A stretch of 64,000 bases of DNA from Ypsolopha sequella (Eukaryota; Arthropoda; Insecta; Lepidoptera; Ypsolophidae), in NCBI GenBank assembly GCA_934047225.1, contig OW203990.1:29801045-29865044 (forward strand), given 5' to 3'. Below are positions 31,842 through 46,800 of this stretch, piece by piece. The translations under genes were made by a program, and so were the position numbers. Below the pieces are notes generated by a model, which was not told where the DNA came from, did no database searches, and worked only from the letters and a program-made list of their open reading frames with translations. Numbering within the stretch: the stretch's first letter is position 1; each line of letters starts with the position of its first letter.

Positions 31842-34800
31842 CTGCGCATTTCATTATTTATATAATCGGCTCGCTCTAAAAATGTATAGTGTCAAGTAAG
31901 AAGATAATGTAAAATGTATAGTGTCAAGTAAGAAGATAATGTAAAATGTATAGTGTCAAGTAAGAAGATAATGTAAAATGTATAGTGTCAAGTAAGAAGA
32001 TAATGTAAAATGTATAGTGTCAAGTAAGAAGATAATGTAAAATGTATAGTGTCAAGTAAGAAGATAATGTAAAATGTATAGTGTCAAGTAAGAAGATAAT
32101 GTAAAATGTATAGTGTCAAGTAAGAAGATAATGTAAAATGTATAGTGTCAAGTAAGAAGATAATGTAAAATGTATAGTGTCAAGTAAGAAGATAATGTAA
32201 AATGTATAGTGTCAAGTAAGAAGATAATGTAAAATGTATAGTGTCAAGTAAGAAGATAATGTAAAATGTATAGTGTCAAGTAAGAAGATAATGTAAAATG
32301 TATAGTGTCAAGTAAGAAGATAATGTAAAATAAAGCGTTAAGAACAACAATACCGATAATATTTTATGATGTTTTACCCTGTAGTCGTAAAAGACAAAAC
32401 TTGAAAGAAAAACGTGTAAGTGACTAGAAGAAATTAGAAAGAACAACTTGGCTAAAAGGGAGAACTAGAAGCAAGCATGTGTGCGACACGCATGGCTGGC
32501 GGTCGGTAATACAGTTTATACTACGAATGGTGTATCATATTGTCTGTCCCTAAATCTTATTGAAAATTATTAAGCTCAATATAACATGTTTAGCCTGACT
32601 GCTCGATCTCTGTAAACATTCCTCTCGCCTGTATATAACGATGATGATGATGACTTACAGAGTCATTTTCCCTAAAATTAACGCCTCTTCTATTTATGTA
32701 ACACAGTTTCAACATTACTCTGAAATCATAATGTGTGTACTTTCAAAAGAGCTTACACCTAGTCAGTATTAGAGCACGGTAGTGTAGTTACATACAACTA
32801 GTCAGTATTAGAGCACGGTAGTGTAGTTACATACAACTAGTCAGTATTAGAGCACGGTAGTGTAGTTACATACAACTAGTCAGTATTAGAGCACGGTAGT
32901 GTAGTTACATACAACTAGTCAGTATTAGAGCACGGTTGGTAGTGTAGTTACATACAACTAGTCAGTATTAGAGCACGGTAGTGTAGTTACATACAACTAG
33001 TCAGTATTAGAGCACGGTAGTGTAGTTACATACAACTAGTCAGTATTAGAGCACGGTAGTGTAGTTACATACAACTAGTCAGTATTAGAGCACGGTAGTG
33101 TAGTTACATACAACTAGTCAGTATTAGAGCACGGTAGTGTAGTTACAACATGAGGGGTCAATCTCCATTGCATTTAAATTTGATACTATTTATGAACTAA
33201 TTCACAACATTGTTTGATGTTGAGTATTTGTTTCATCAGAAATAAGTAATAAAATAACTTCATTAAGACAGATAGACAGGCGGACAGGCAGGTATATTGC
33301 GAATAGTCGATAATGTACACGACTGTAGTCAATATGTGCATGGGCTCTGTTCCCTAACTGCCAGTAACTAAAGAGATATTACGATCAACTAAGTACTACC
33401 CAGCTAATACTGACATAGTACGTTCACGGTTATTTGAAATATACAAATACTCACAAGTACTTGATATACGTAATATGACGTCAGTCAGTCTCTCTGTAAA
33501 GATGTACTCGTTCAAGTATAGGGAATGGTTATTGAAATGGTCGTTGTAAATAGATGAAAAAAATTTGGGGAAAGTTTAAGCCTATATTATTAAGTTTCAC
33601 TATGGGATCCTAAAAACTGCATCAATAAAGTCAGCGCTGGTAAACCAGTTGGCACACAGTCAAGTGCTCTCACTTGAGCTCCTCTCTATTCAGCGGCTCT
33701 CCTCGAGGTCACGAGTTAAACAGTTAATTTCACTGAAAATATCGATCAGTTTTCTTCACGAACATGAAGTAATAGTTCTCGTATTCATTAAGGCACTAAC
33801 TACAAAGTACAACTTTTACAAATATTTATTTGCCGACAGATCAGGTTTCATTTAATTTCCACATAGGTATTATCATGTTAACCTCAGAGTTCATGCATTA
33901 GTCAGTCGAAGCCGGAAGGGCCATCTCGTCCTATTTGAACATTAGGTTTTTTTTTTCTATTTTCCAAAAATGTTATGGTTTTTTGAGCAGATCACAGCTA
34001 CAAAGAAATCAATTGTTACATTTTTAATCTCCGTATTTTAATGTTTCATAATTTGGCCCACAATTACTTGCTTCCTCTCGATCCAGCACTAATACGTCCC
34101 AAGAAGCAGGATCCACCTTACCCTGACTGATAACCATTACGTCAAACTGACGTCACGACAGTCCCCTGGCTGGTACAGATACTCACACAGAGAGCCACGA
34201 GATGAAGGCGAGCGTGAACAGTGAGAGCGTCATGGCCATGGTGCGGAAGGGGAACAGCTGCACCTCGGTCTCCGGGTCCCAGCCCGGATAGTGGATCAGC
34301 GGCGGCAGGCCCAGCATCTTCTCACCTGACACAACACCCTTCTTATATAGTTCATAACCAGGCTCTTCATTTCGTCACGTTTAAAAATATGCATTGTGTT
34401 GTTTTATAATGCACCGTCACTTTATGAAGCAGCTGGATCAAACTTATAGCATTTTGTTTCAGAGCCGTTGAGTAGTTAGATTGTGAAAAGCTCGTTTTTT
34501 TTCTAATTAATCTAAACAGAACACTTAAATTCAAAATTATCTCAATAGTTATTCAACAAAACCTTATTATTACCTATGTACATATGTTTAAACTGTCATC
34601 GCAAAATTTCCATTGGTTTCTCTACGGTGCAAACCTTATTGCTTTAATAAAAAACGATGGTGGAATAAAGCCAATTGCGATAGGATCAACTTTACGTCGC
34701 ATCATCGCATGGCATCAAAAATCTGCTGCCAAAACACCCTCCCGAAGCTAACTGCCTTATTTCAGCCGTCCCAACTTGGCTTTGGTTCTAGGGGAGGGTG

Positions 34801-37800
34801 TGAAGCAGCAGTTCATGCCATGCGAACGTTTATCGAAAATGATGGTGGTGAGGTGGTGCTGAAGGTAGACGTTAAAAATGATGGTGGTGAGGTGGTGCTG
34901 AAGGTAGACGTTAAAAATGATGGTGGTGAGGTGGTGCTGAAGGTAGACGTTAAAAATGATGGTGGTGAGGTGGTGCTGAAGGTAGACGTTAAAAATGCTT
35001 TTAACTCGTTGGACCGGGGCGCCCTGCTCTCAGAAGTAAAATCGGCTAGTCCTGATATCTACAACTATGTTTGGCAGTGCTATAGTACACCCTCAAAATT
35101 ATTATACAAAAAAAACCTCCTGGAATGAGCGGTCGTTTGCCAGCAGGGTGACCCACTTGGGCCAGCTATTTTTAGCAATCATTACATCTCTAAATTCTAA
35201 ACTAAATATTTGGTATCTCGACGACGGTACTCTATGAGGTGACGCTAACATAGTATTAAAGGATTTAAAAACAATAATAGAAAAATTCTCAAACATTGGT
35301 ATGGAATTAAATCCTTCTAAATGTGAGCTTTTTGCTTATGATAAAATATCTGACCCTTCTAAAATTATAAGTGATTTCAATATTTTGACTCCAAATATAA
35401 AAACCATAGACAAAAAATCACTTCACCTCTTAGGCGCACCGATCCTTGAAGATGCCATGCCACAATTTTTGGACGATCAAATATTGAAATTCGATGATTT
35501 CACATCACAGTTTAAAAAAAAATCTTCACACATGGCCTACCAAATAATTCAGTTTTGTTTATTTGTTCCAAAATTTACATATGTGCAGTCCAACTTTCAA
35601 ATTAGAATCAATTCAATCTAATATGGACACAATGCTTCAATTGGCTCTTACCAAAATTCTAAATTGCTCAATATCAGACAGCTCTTTGCTCCAAGCCTCA
35701 CTTTCAATTAGGTACGGGGGACTGGGAATCAGGTACATAAAGAACGTGGCTCTCCCAGCCTTTTTGTCGTCCGTCCACAGCACAGAGGCCTTGTATAAGA
35801 AAATTATTCAGCCAGCAATGGCATTTCATTCATGGCAATTCAGGCATGGTTACAGGCTTGTCCACCACAAAATTTAAAGGCTCAGCGGCAATTGGACGAA
35901 CCGTTCTACAAAATCACACAAAAAGAACTGCTAGAGCAGAGTTGTGGCGATATAGAGCGAGCTCGTTTCCTTGCTGTGTCCGAACGTGAGTCATGACGCT
36001 GGCTGCAGGCTCTCTGCCTTCGTCCAAAATAGGGAGACTTCTTGATGATTTGTCTTTTGGTGTGGCCATCGGCTTGCGACTGGGTACACCCCTTACTGAT
36101 GTGCACCGCTGTCCCTGCGGAGCCAACGTGGATCGGTCCGGACTTCACTTCCTTCGGAGGGCCCTTGCCACCGCCAATGTTCCGACTATTTCTGAACCTC
36201 CGGGTATAGTTCGGGTCGATGGCAGGAGGCCCGATCGTTTGTCGTTGATTCCATGGAGGCATGGGAGGCCGCTAGTGTGGAACGCTACTTGTGTCGACAC
36301 GCTGGCGCCCTCCCATGTCAGACAAAGTTGTAGGACAGCTGGCGCCGCAGCGACAACTGCAGAGGACAACAAACGGCGTAAATATAGTATGCTCTCAAGC
36401 CGCTACATATTTACGCCGTTTGGTGGGGCCCGGAAGCGCGACAACTTTTCAAGGAAATTTCGTCGCGCCTTGTTGAATCCACGGGTGACCGAAGAGCTGG
36501 CGCTTACCTCGGCCAGAAGATTAGTCTTGCCATCCAAAGAGGTAATGTCGCCAGCATTCTGGGCACCCTACCCCGAGACAGCGGTCTCAACAATGTTTTT
36601 TATTTATAAATTATGTTTAGTTTTTATTGGTTTTAAATTTTTTCTGTAAATTAGACTTAAAAAATTTTAATTTACAGAAATTAATAGGAACTTGGAGATG
36701 GCAACATACACTATACATAGGTGATAAGGTTTTTTTGGATAACTATTTACGTGTTCTGTCTCGATTAATTGGAAAAAGGCGGGCTTTTCACAATCCAATC
36801 ACTTTTCACAATTTCACAATCACTGCTGAATGGCTCTGCAAATTTGCAAATCGACCTCGAAAACTCTTGCTTTCTCCGCTTTGACAATAGATGTTTTTTT
36901 AATTTCTACTACTTGGCACTATTGGCTAACAAAATGAAAGTGACGATAGCTCAGTCGGTAGGTCATCCTCTTAATACTGAAAGAGCATGCATCAGTAAAG
37001 TTTTCGGAATTTATGTTCATAGTATTTTTATATGTAACCACACTGTGAGGTAAACCTGCATAAACTAAAAAGTATATTTGTGCCGATAAGGCTCACCCTC
37101 TTATTAAGTTGGGTGGAAAGAGGGTGTACGAGTGTTGACAGTTGTCAGGGAGACAATATAATATACATATAAATGGTCTCACCTCCGGAGAGTCTCACGA
37201 GCGCCGCTACGATGTAGGCGGCGAGGGAGCCGTACGTGTTGCAGTACTTCTTGAAGTGCACCACCATCAGCAGCTGCGGGAACAGGATCACGTACACCAG
37301 GTCCGAGCACATTGACCTGCCGACACACACAACCTGCCTTCACACCGGGACCGCGCATTGCACAAGCACCTCGAGCTCAGATGTTGACAGCTCTGTAACG
37401 CGCGGGGTTTTGGAGTGACCAGTGCGCTCTTAACCCCTGCACGGATATTTAGATCTGCCCATCTCTGCCCATTTCACTCCAAAACCACGCGCTATCCAGA
37501 GCCAATATAGATTAATTATCAAAAATTATATCGCGAATTCGCGATATACTTTCAGCGTCATCTAGTTCAGTCACATCAACTTTATTTTCTTTTAAAATAA
37601 CTTTGACTTAAATGTCTTAAATATTTGAAAAAATTACGAGTCATAACAAATAAATCAAAAAAAAATTCAATTACGAGTTCATTATATCTACAACCTGCAT
37701 TGTATGTGATCATTCTTTCAAATGATGATCTTTTTCTTTGACAATACTTGACGTCCTGGATCTTTGTCCTTTACCTACTACTTTCGACATAAATTTGATA

Positions 37801-40800
37801 ACTTACAGACATTTTATTACCATTACTATTTATTTATTAACATTGCATCAAATTAAGAACCTGATACATACAATGTCATTATAATTTTAAAATTTGTACA
37901 ATAAGTTTAATTTTATGATTGTTTTTCTAATACAGTAAATTGTTTGAAGAATAAATAAACTGAAACTGAAAATATCTTACCATTTTTATATTATAATATT
38001 ATTATAAATCGCGTGAGCAGACATACAAAACTATTATTACATGCGGCTTTAACACTCACGTATGATTGTTGTTGACTATATGCCAACCATTTCACAGACA
38101 CAATTTTCGGTGAGTGTTGTTAACACGTGAGTAAATGAAAAATTTCTATTTTACAGCCCTGTTTAGGGAAGTAAGTATATTTTTCACCTCACAAGCTCGG
38201 AAAGGTTCTTTATCATTTTGAAATCTGCGTGCAAAAGTGCATTTTATCCGCTGGCGTGGAAAGGGTTTTTGAAATTCGAACCACTTGTTTCGCTAATGGT
38301 TCAATCCTAGATACCTTCGCTTCCTCAGGTTTCAGTACAAGTACTCACGCCAAATAACAACTTTGCAGTCTTGCATAACAAATAACTATTTGACGTTTAC
38401 GTGTATCTAGTTTTATAAAGGAAAGTTAAAATATATTTTCATATATACCATATGCATATTGTAAGTTAATTATAGTTTTCAAGTTCTGCTTTGATTCGAA
38501 ATAAACGTTTATTTGAAGAGCTCAAATTGTGATATTTTCACTTCAAAATCACGCATTATACTGTAATATGCACACAGTCTACTCGGGATCTCGTAGGGAT
38601 TTTTTTGAATTATACTGCTTTGTTTTTACTTTGACTTTCTTGTATTATTTCTTTTTTCTAATTTCTTCCTAATTTTCACACACATATTAAGGGAGGGGAG
38701 CTCTAGATCTCATAGAGCACTCGCTTGTCGTATTTCTTCAAAATTCTAGAAGGAATATTTATAGATGGACAACCACCTTCGCACCGATAAGACTCTTTAA
38801 GGAATCTTGCTCGTGTTTTGTCTGAAAGTTCTTTTATACTCGATCTGTATTTATTTTTAGAAAACACGAAATAAATCAGTCAATGCGACGTATGTCGATC
38901 CATAAAGGTTATCGATTGCCAATTAAACTCGAACAAATAGTCCTTTAACCTACCTATAAAACCTAGCCTTACCTAAACCTAACATATTGCCTAGCTATAT
39001 GTTACAATACTAACTCTGTATCACGCAGGAGTTTAGAGTGTCGGTGTCACTCCAAAACCCTAGTCGCTACAGAGCAGTGTCTGGGTTCAATCTGCTGGAA
39101 GCTCGCAGCCGGGGATGCAACAGAAGAACACTGAAGGAAGGACGATACTCGTAAACAAGGTCCAAACTGTGTCCACAGTTAACTCAGACAAATGAAAGTT
39201 TTATGTTCGTTGACACAAATCGCAAACAAATCGTCTAACAGGTTTGTTAGATATTTAGTACCTACAGTACGACAAAACTCAGAGGTTTAGGTACATCGTT
39301 AGACCCTCTGAGTCTGGTGTACCGGGTCTAGTCAAATCAAATGAAATATATTTGTAAAAACATGAGTAGAGATACATACACATTTGAGTGTTAAAATATA
39401 AAATGTTCTTCATGTTTGCATTATAGCATACAAATATAAAATGACTGTCACACTGCATGTCTTCGATAGAAGTAAATAAACTTAATTCTTTGAAGTACAA
39501 TCTATTACAATAATACTAACAGTTTTTCTTTCTAACTAGTTGGACGTCAATGTAATATTATTGATAAAAATAATAAAAAATAATGATAGTAACAATTATT
39601 AGTTTATTATCATGTAAAAATTATTTAATAGTATAGTTGCATTTTTCTCAGTATTCTATTCAATCTACTACTAAATAGGTTCAATTAAGTTACACATTCT
39701 TATTTCCAATGGAATTTTATTTTATAGTTATATTACTGTTGCCATACCAAATACACTTTTCGTTAGTAATGTGGTGTTTGTGTGTTGGTGGCAGATTTTA
39801 ATAAAATCTCGTGGACGAAGATGACTATGAATTGTTGTAACTTTTAAATTTTCAAAAAGGATAGGATCTTGTTTTACAAATAGCGCTATCTCCAGTATAT
39901 AAAATGAAGGCAACGTTAATACTTATATTGTTATTATTAAAGAAAGGTTTACAACTGTCGATATTTTTCAGACCAAACATTGCCCGGATACATATTTTTT
40001 GATTTTTGAAAATAGTTACTCTATCTGTACAGTTACTCCAAAAAATTACTCCATATCTTAAAACCGATGCAACGAGACCACGATATGCTGAAAGGACTGT
40101 AGCAACGTCAACTATTTGAGATAGTCTGAACAGATCATTACAGAACCGGACAATATTGCGCACACTTGTTTCTGCATGTTTTTTGCAAGTAAGTGATTTA
40201 TCAATTTGTAACTCTTAGGAATTTTATGGTCTCAACTTCTTCTATTTCAGAACCCATGTAATATATACAGGTTGGAAAAAATTTAAGGGCCCAGGAGGGG
40301 GACTACCTTAAATCCTTTAGTTAGCTCATTTTACTGAAAGGAAACATTCTTTATTTTTTAAATAAACAAAACTGCATTCAAAGATCTTTTAAAATTTGCT
40401 TTTCTCAACCGGGAACTGAACCAAATAAAAATTAAAAAAATAAACCCTAGCTATTTTATTAAACGAATCGGTAGGATTATTGTTCAGGATAAATTTTGTC
40501 TAATAAACATTTAGTCTTACACTCATCTGTTGTACGAGTGAAAACTTCTTCAGACGCGTTGAATGATTTTCGGTAGGGGGTAATCGTACGGTTTCGCGTC
40601 AAATTAGTATATATGATTCACCAGCAGATGTTCCAACCCGCGACTTCACAAATATATTCACCTTATTATATATAAATATAAAGTTTTCATCTGAATGTAT
40701 TTCTAAAGACTAGCTCCGGCTAGCTGTTAGTGTAAGCTTGCCGCAATCATCTATAATCTAGATTCTAGATACATTCCCAGCTCCTCAAGGACGCAGCGTG

Positions 40801-43800
40801 ATGATATCACGATTGTTCACTTTAATATCAGATTGTTGGACCAAATATTCGGTGATTTATTTTAAACTCGTGACTGCTTGAGAACATTCAGAACATTACC
40901 ACTATTATGGATCTTCAATTTAAATTTATATTAAAATGGTAGTAATTTATTGTACTAAACGAATCATAATGGTAGTGCTTTATTGTACTAAACGAATCAT
41001 AATGGTAGTGTTGTATTATACTAAACGAGTAAGAGTGTTAATGTTTCATTGTACTAAGCGAATCAGAATGGTAGTGCTTTATTGTACTAAACGAATCATA
41101 ATGGTAGTGATTTATTGTACTAAACGAATCAGAATGGTAGTGCTTTATTGTACTAAACGAATTATAATGGTAGAGCTTTATTGTACCAAACGAAACATAA
41201 TGGTAGTGATTTATTGTACTAAACGAATCATAATGGTAGTGTTGTATTATACTAAACGAGTAAGAGTGTTAATGTTTCATTGTACTAAGCGAATCAGAAT
41301 GGTAGTGCTTTATTGTACTAAACGAATCATAATGGTAGTGATTTATTGTACTAAACGAATCAGAATGGTAGTGCTTTATTGTACTAAACGAATTATAATG
41401 GTAGAGCTTTATTGTACCAAACGAAACATAATGGTAGTGATTTATTGTACTAAACGAATCAGAATAGTAGTGCTTTATTGTACTAAACGAATCATAATGG
41501 TAGTGTTGTATTATACTAAACGAGTAAGAGTGTTAATGTTTCACTGTACTAAGCGAATCAGAATGGTAGTGCTTTATTGTACTAAACGAATCATAATGGT
41601 AGTGATTTATTGTACTAAACGAATCAGAATGGTAGTGCTTTATTGTACTAAACGAATTATAATGGTAGAGCTTTATTGTACCAAACGAAACATAATGGTA
41701 GTGATTTATTGTACTAAACGAATCAGAATAGTAGTGCTTTATTGTACTAAACGAATCATAATGGTAGTGTTGTATTATACTAAACGAGTAAGAATGTTAA
41801 TGTTTCATTGTACTAAGCGAATCAGAATGGTAGTGCTTTATTGTACCAAACGAATCATAATGGTAGTGATTTATTGTACTAAGCGAATCAGAATGGTAGT
41901 GCTTTATTGTACTAAACGAATCATAATGGAGGGAGGGCATTGCAGGACTAATTGTTTTAGTTATCATTTATTTATCAATCATTGCATAGAGTTTCCTTTT
42001 ATGCATCATTAGGTGTGAAGTGATCGTACGTATACATATATCCAATCTTCTACCTACATATCATATTATACAGATGTATAAAGGTTGATTGGTAATTCGA
42101 CCAATTCCATGAAAGGGGTTAGCTAATTTAACTAGCGCTAATTTGCAGGTATTGTGATCCTATAAACCGAGGGTCTAAAATCTGTGGTTTTCCAGAGATC
42201 TGCTGATTGTAAGAAAGACTACTCCACTTCGGGCACTTAACTAAAACTTTTCTAATGGCTGCATAGACAAAATACTGTTAAATAAGTGACTGCCGTTAAA
42301 AATAAATGCATGCCCAAAATTACCATGAGCTCAGAAATCTTATTTTTTTTTTCTGAAAATGTCGTTCAAATTTTAGAGGTACACTCAAGCTCAAAAAAAA
42401 TTTTGAAGACATTGCATAAAAATTACACAAATTACTTTCTCTTTTTAAAATCATTACTTCACATTATCAATTTTAGCTCGGGTTTGGACAAAAATTACAA
42501 GGGAGGGTAAGTTAGGGGTTGAACGTTTGAGTGGGAAATTCGAAATTTTGAATTCGATTTTTGTTTTGGATTTTAATGAATTTAGGACATATGAATTCCT
42601 TTGAGGGTTGAAATGTAGAGGTGCACTAAGAAAGGATTTTCCTAAATTCAACCCACAAGAGGGTAAAAGGGGGTGTAAACTTTTGTATATAAAATGCGTT
42701 TCCGAAGGGTGCAACCCGCTATTTATATTCCAACAAAGTTGCGGGCGTTCTCTATCTATACATTACAAAGATTGTTGCTTAAAATAATAAGAAATGCAAA
42801 TATATTTCAGTGCATTGCTGTTATAAATATAGAGGTGCTTCGAAATTCGACCTATTCCTTGAAAAGAGTTATACTAGAGATCATTTCCAACAAATTGGAC
42901 CCTGTCAACTTGGGGTCAAAAATGAATGATCTCCGAGTTACGGAGGTTTTTAAGATATTTTTCAAACTTTCAGACTGATAACCAAAAACAAATAATTTAG
43001 AAAAAACAACTCCTCTCTCTCTCTCTCTCGGCACTTATTTGTTATTTTTCAGATTGATCATTTATAAAAAAAAATGCGCTGAATTGTCATAATCTCAGAT
43101 AATAAGTGCAAAGAAGACCATGTTTACTTTGTAATTTTCGCAATATCGACGTGTTTTACTTGAAAAAAAAATATCATTTTTTACCTCTAGTTGATAGGCA
43201 TTATTTGTTGAAAATGATTTCTAGCATTACTCCTTTCAAGGAATATGTTGAATTTCCAACCCAGTGCATTGCTATAATAAATAAATCTCAGTGTATTGCT
43301 GTTATAAATATATATCAGTGCATTGCTGTTATAAATATATATCAGTGCATTGCTGTTATAAATATATATCAGTGAATTGCTGCGATAAATATATATCAGT
43401 GAATTGCTGCGATAAATATATCTCAGTGAATTGCTGTGATAAATATATCTCAGTGAATTGCTGCGATAAATATATCTCAGTGCATTTCTGTGATAAATAA
43501 TAAAACATCTACGACTAACTAGGTCAGTTAAGACAATAGCCTTGTATCTTCAAGTGAGCGCGGATGCATGGCGATCAGCGCTTGTTGTGTCGCAACCTAA
43601 TGGTCCCTGCTCAACCCTCCTGCAGTGGTCGTGCTGTGGGTCTCTCAACTCAAGTATACTTGTAACTTGTATTTATAGTACACCATAAACTTGAGGTCTC
43701 ACGTGTCAACATTTAGTATTGTACTTTTCTTCAAAATAAGAATGTAAGCAGCCATCAGATTTAACACTATTTCAGAAAAAAAATTATCGTCACGACATGA

Positions 43801-46800
43801 ATCCCCGCGGGATTCGCGTTCTCAAGTGTGAACTGTGAAATGCAAATAGTTTTCATCGTCGGAAGATGCACAAACAGCGGTCGAGAAGGCGTTAGACGAG
43901 GTGTCTGAGCCAGACTGGAAAAAGTGTTCGAAAATTGGTTTAAACGCATGAAACTTTCTATAGATGCTGGTGGAGGAGAGTTCTTTAAAAAGATTTAATA
44001 CTTAAACTATACACCGTCAAATATTTTTTTTGCGCAAAATTTTCTGAGTTTCCCGCCACTACATAACTAATATATACTAACGATTGTATTATAGTCACTC
44101 GAATCATTCAGAGAGATAACATCTCTTCAAGTTTATATCTAAAAGAGGATACAAAAGGAAGATTTGTGAGTGTTTGCAGAAGTTCATTCCAAAGCCTAAC
44201 TGCATTGACCGTAAATGATTTGGAGAGACGATCAGTGGTGTGCGCAGGTATCGCCAGATCGATATGATGACAATATAAAATGAATGCCCTCCTATAAGCT
44301 TTTTTTCATGCATCTACCACCGAACAATGGTGAACAAGGGTTAAAAATAAAAAGGAGATTTTTAAAACAACCCGTTGTCTGTAAGCAGCACCGGAAAATG
44401 CTTATAAAATCTTTTTCATCTAACAACCGGAAGCTCTTTAATGTTGAGGAGAGTTTTGTGATAATCTACCTCCTATAGTTCCGTTCATGACTTATAAAAG
44501 TAAAAGGATCTACTGAAAAATCTTCCTCAATTAAAACATTTCTACAAGCTTGTTAACTTAATTTGTTAGTAGATACGTCCAGTCCGGGTTAACTCTTGCT
44601 ACTGAATTTTCCACCAACCGATAGGATGTCATTTTGCACACACGTTTAGTTTTGGTGACACAATGCATCATGAGGGTTCAAAATTGTTAACAGGAAAAAA
44701 CACCGTTCAAGCACAACAGTGGCTTATAAAGTGTTATCCGGATTCTGCTCTGTCTAAAGTTAAACCAACCATTGCCGGTGGTTTGCCGATTTCAAACGCG
44801 GTCGTACGGACACAATCGATGTTGAACGCTCTGGTCGTTCAAATAAAGCAGTAACTCAACGAAGTCCTGAACATCGTGAAGGAATATCGGAAGGTATAGC
44901 TGACATAGTGAAGATTTCAACTGGTAGTGTTTTCACTATTTTACATGAAAATTTGGCCATGAAAAGGCTTTTTTCCAAATGGGTGCCGCGTTTGCTAACA
45001 ATTGCTCAAAAGCAACAACGTATTAATAATTCAGAGCCCTTTTTAATAGGAATAAAAAGGGTTTTGTACGTCGGTATGTGACAATGGACGAAACATGGAT
45101 TCACCATTTCACTCCGGAATCCAATCGGAAGAGTGGAGAGCGCCGGTGTAAGTCGCCCGAAGCGGCCTAAGACACAAAAATCTGCCGGCAAGGTCATGGC
45201 CTCGTTATTTTGTGATACTCTTTATTGACTACCTTGATAAGGGGAAAAATATAAATAGCGATATTACATGGGATTATTAGATCGATTAAAGTACGAAATA
45301 TAAATAGAGAATATTACATAGGATCGATTAAAGTACGAAATCGCGGAAAGACGGCCTCAAATTAAGAAAAAGAAAGATAAATCGTTCTACACACATGAAA
45401 TAGAAAAGTTAGAACAGCGTTGGAGGGACTGTATCGCAGTTGACGGAGACTACGTTGATGATTAAAAAATAATTATATCAAAAAATCTTTGTTTTTGTAT
45501 TTAGTATCGGTACTTATTGAACCGAGTTAAATATTATATGATATATAAATATGAACGCGTGGTTTGTAACCAACCATATTGTTATATTTCATACCTGTAT
45601 GTCGCGGGCAGATCGTAGAAATGGGCACAACGTAAACTATGAAATTGAAAATCTCCAAAAAACAAAAATAGGTGCAACGACGTACGGAGCGAGGAGGAGC
45701 GTGTTAGGTTTACATGTAAATAAATTTGGAGAGCCGAGCGAAGCAAAGTGAAGTGACCCCCCTAATTTTTACAGAAATACGATTTGCCTAGGTACATCAT
45801 GATATGCCCAATTCTACGATGCGCCGCCGACATATAGATATGAAATATAAGAACATGGTTGGTTACAAATTACGTGTTGATTTTTATGCGTTAGTTCCAA
45901 ACGTATCCGGATTGTTCAACAGGCAAAAACAATTAACTAGTAACAGATTCGTTACTACAGCTTACACACAAAACCGTTACGTAGAGCGTGTTCCAGCTTA
46001 ATAACCCCCCCTCCCCCTCTTCCACAACCAGCTGCTCTCTGCAGGTCAACAGTTTCAATATGCTAATTAAAAACTTAATCCCCGTGTCTATGTTTGTGTA
46101 ACATTCACATTTTATGTAGAGGTCATAGTTAAAGTGAAAGCCCATACAAACGGGTAAAAATTGTTCCCTGCAAGGTAGAATTATGAAAATTTCACCATGA
46201 ATAGAACTTCCTAAGACAATAATTTTCAGATGTGGAGGGAAGACAGATTCTATTCGGAGGCACCGCGGGTGGGGGTGAAGGGGGTCAAAAGAGGCTTTTC
46301 GATCATTATTTTTGTGCTGATCAGTAAATGCTACTAGAGCATGTGTGATGTCGTTTTCGTATAAAACAGACACTAGGAATTCATTTTTGCTATATAACAG
46401 GTATGTTTTCATTAAAAAAACTGTTATTTCATAAAAAAATTGAAAAAAAAAGGTAAAAAGGACGTATTATTTTAATAAAAATCGTTATTTCTTTCTAAAA
46501 TCATAATTAATTGAAACTAAAAAAAATACTATATGAAAGCATATTTAATCTAGTTTATATAAATATACACTTGTTGCATACTTATCACACAACAACTATT
46601 ACAAAAAAAATAACTTGCACGTTGTGCTAAAGCAGCACAACAAACATTATAGAGAACAATGAAAGAGGAAAATGTATTACGCCAACCGTAAATATTAAGA
46701 TAAAGGCAAGAGAAAGATGTAAATTTGTTTATTGTTGTTTATCGGTTTAATTTGTAATAATACTAAAAAATAAAATTTTAGTACAATGGTATTAAATAAT

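Noticed and set aside
31881..33147. CRISPR-like arrays
   Set aside because: Identical head-to-tail copies with no spacers.
40936..42012. 358-codon open frame of [11 protein letters not shown] repeats
   Set aside because: A 33-bp tandem unit without stops gives this automatically; no domain, no upstream gene structure, and it lies in an intron of the opposite strand.
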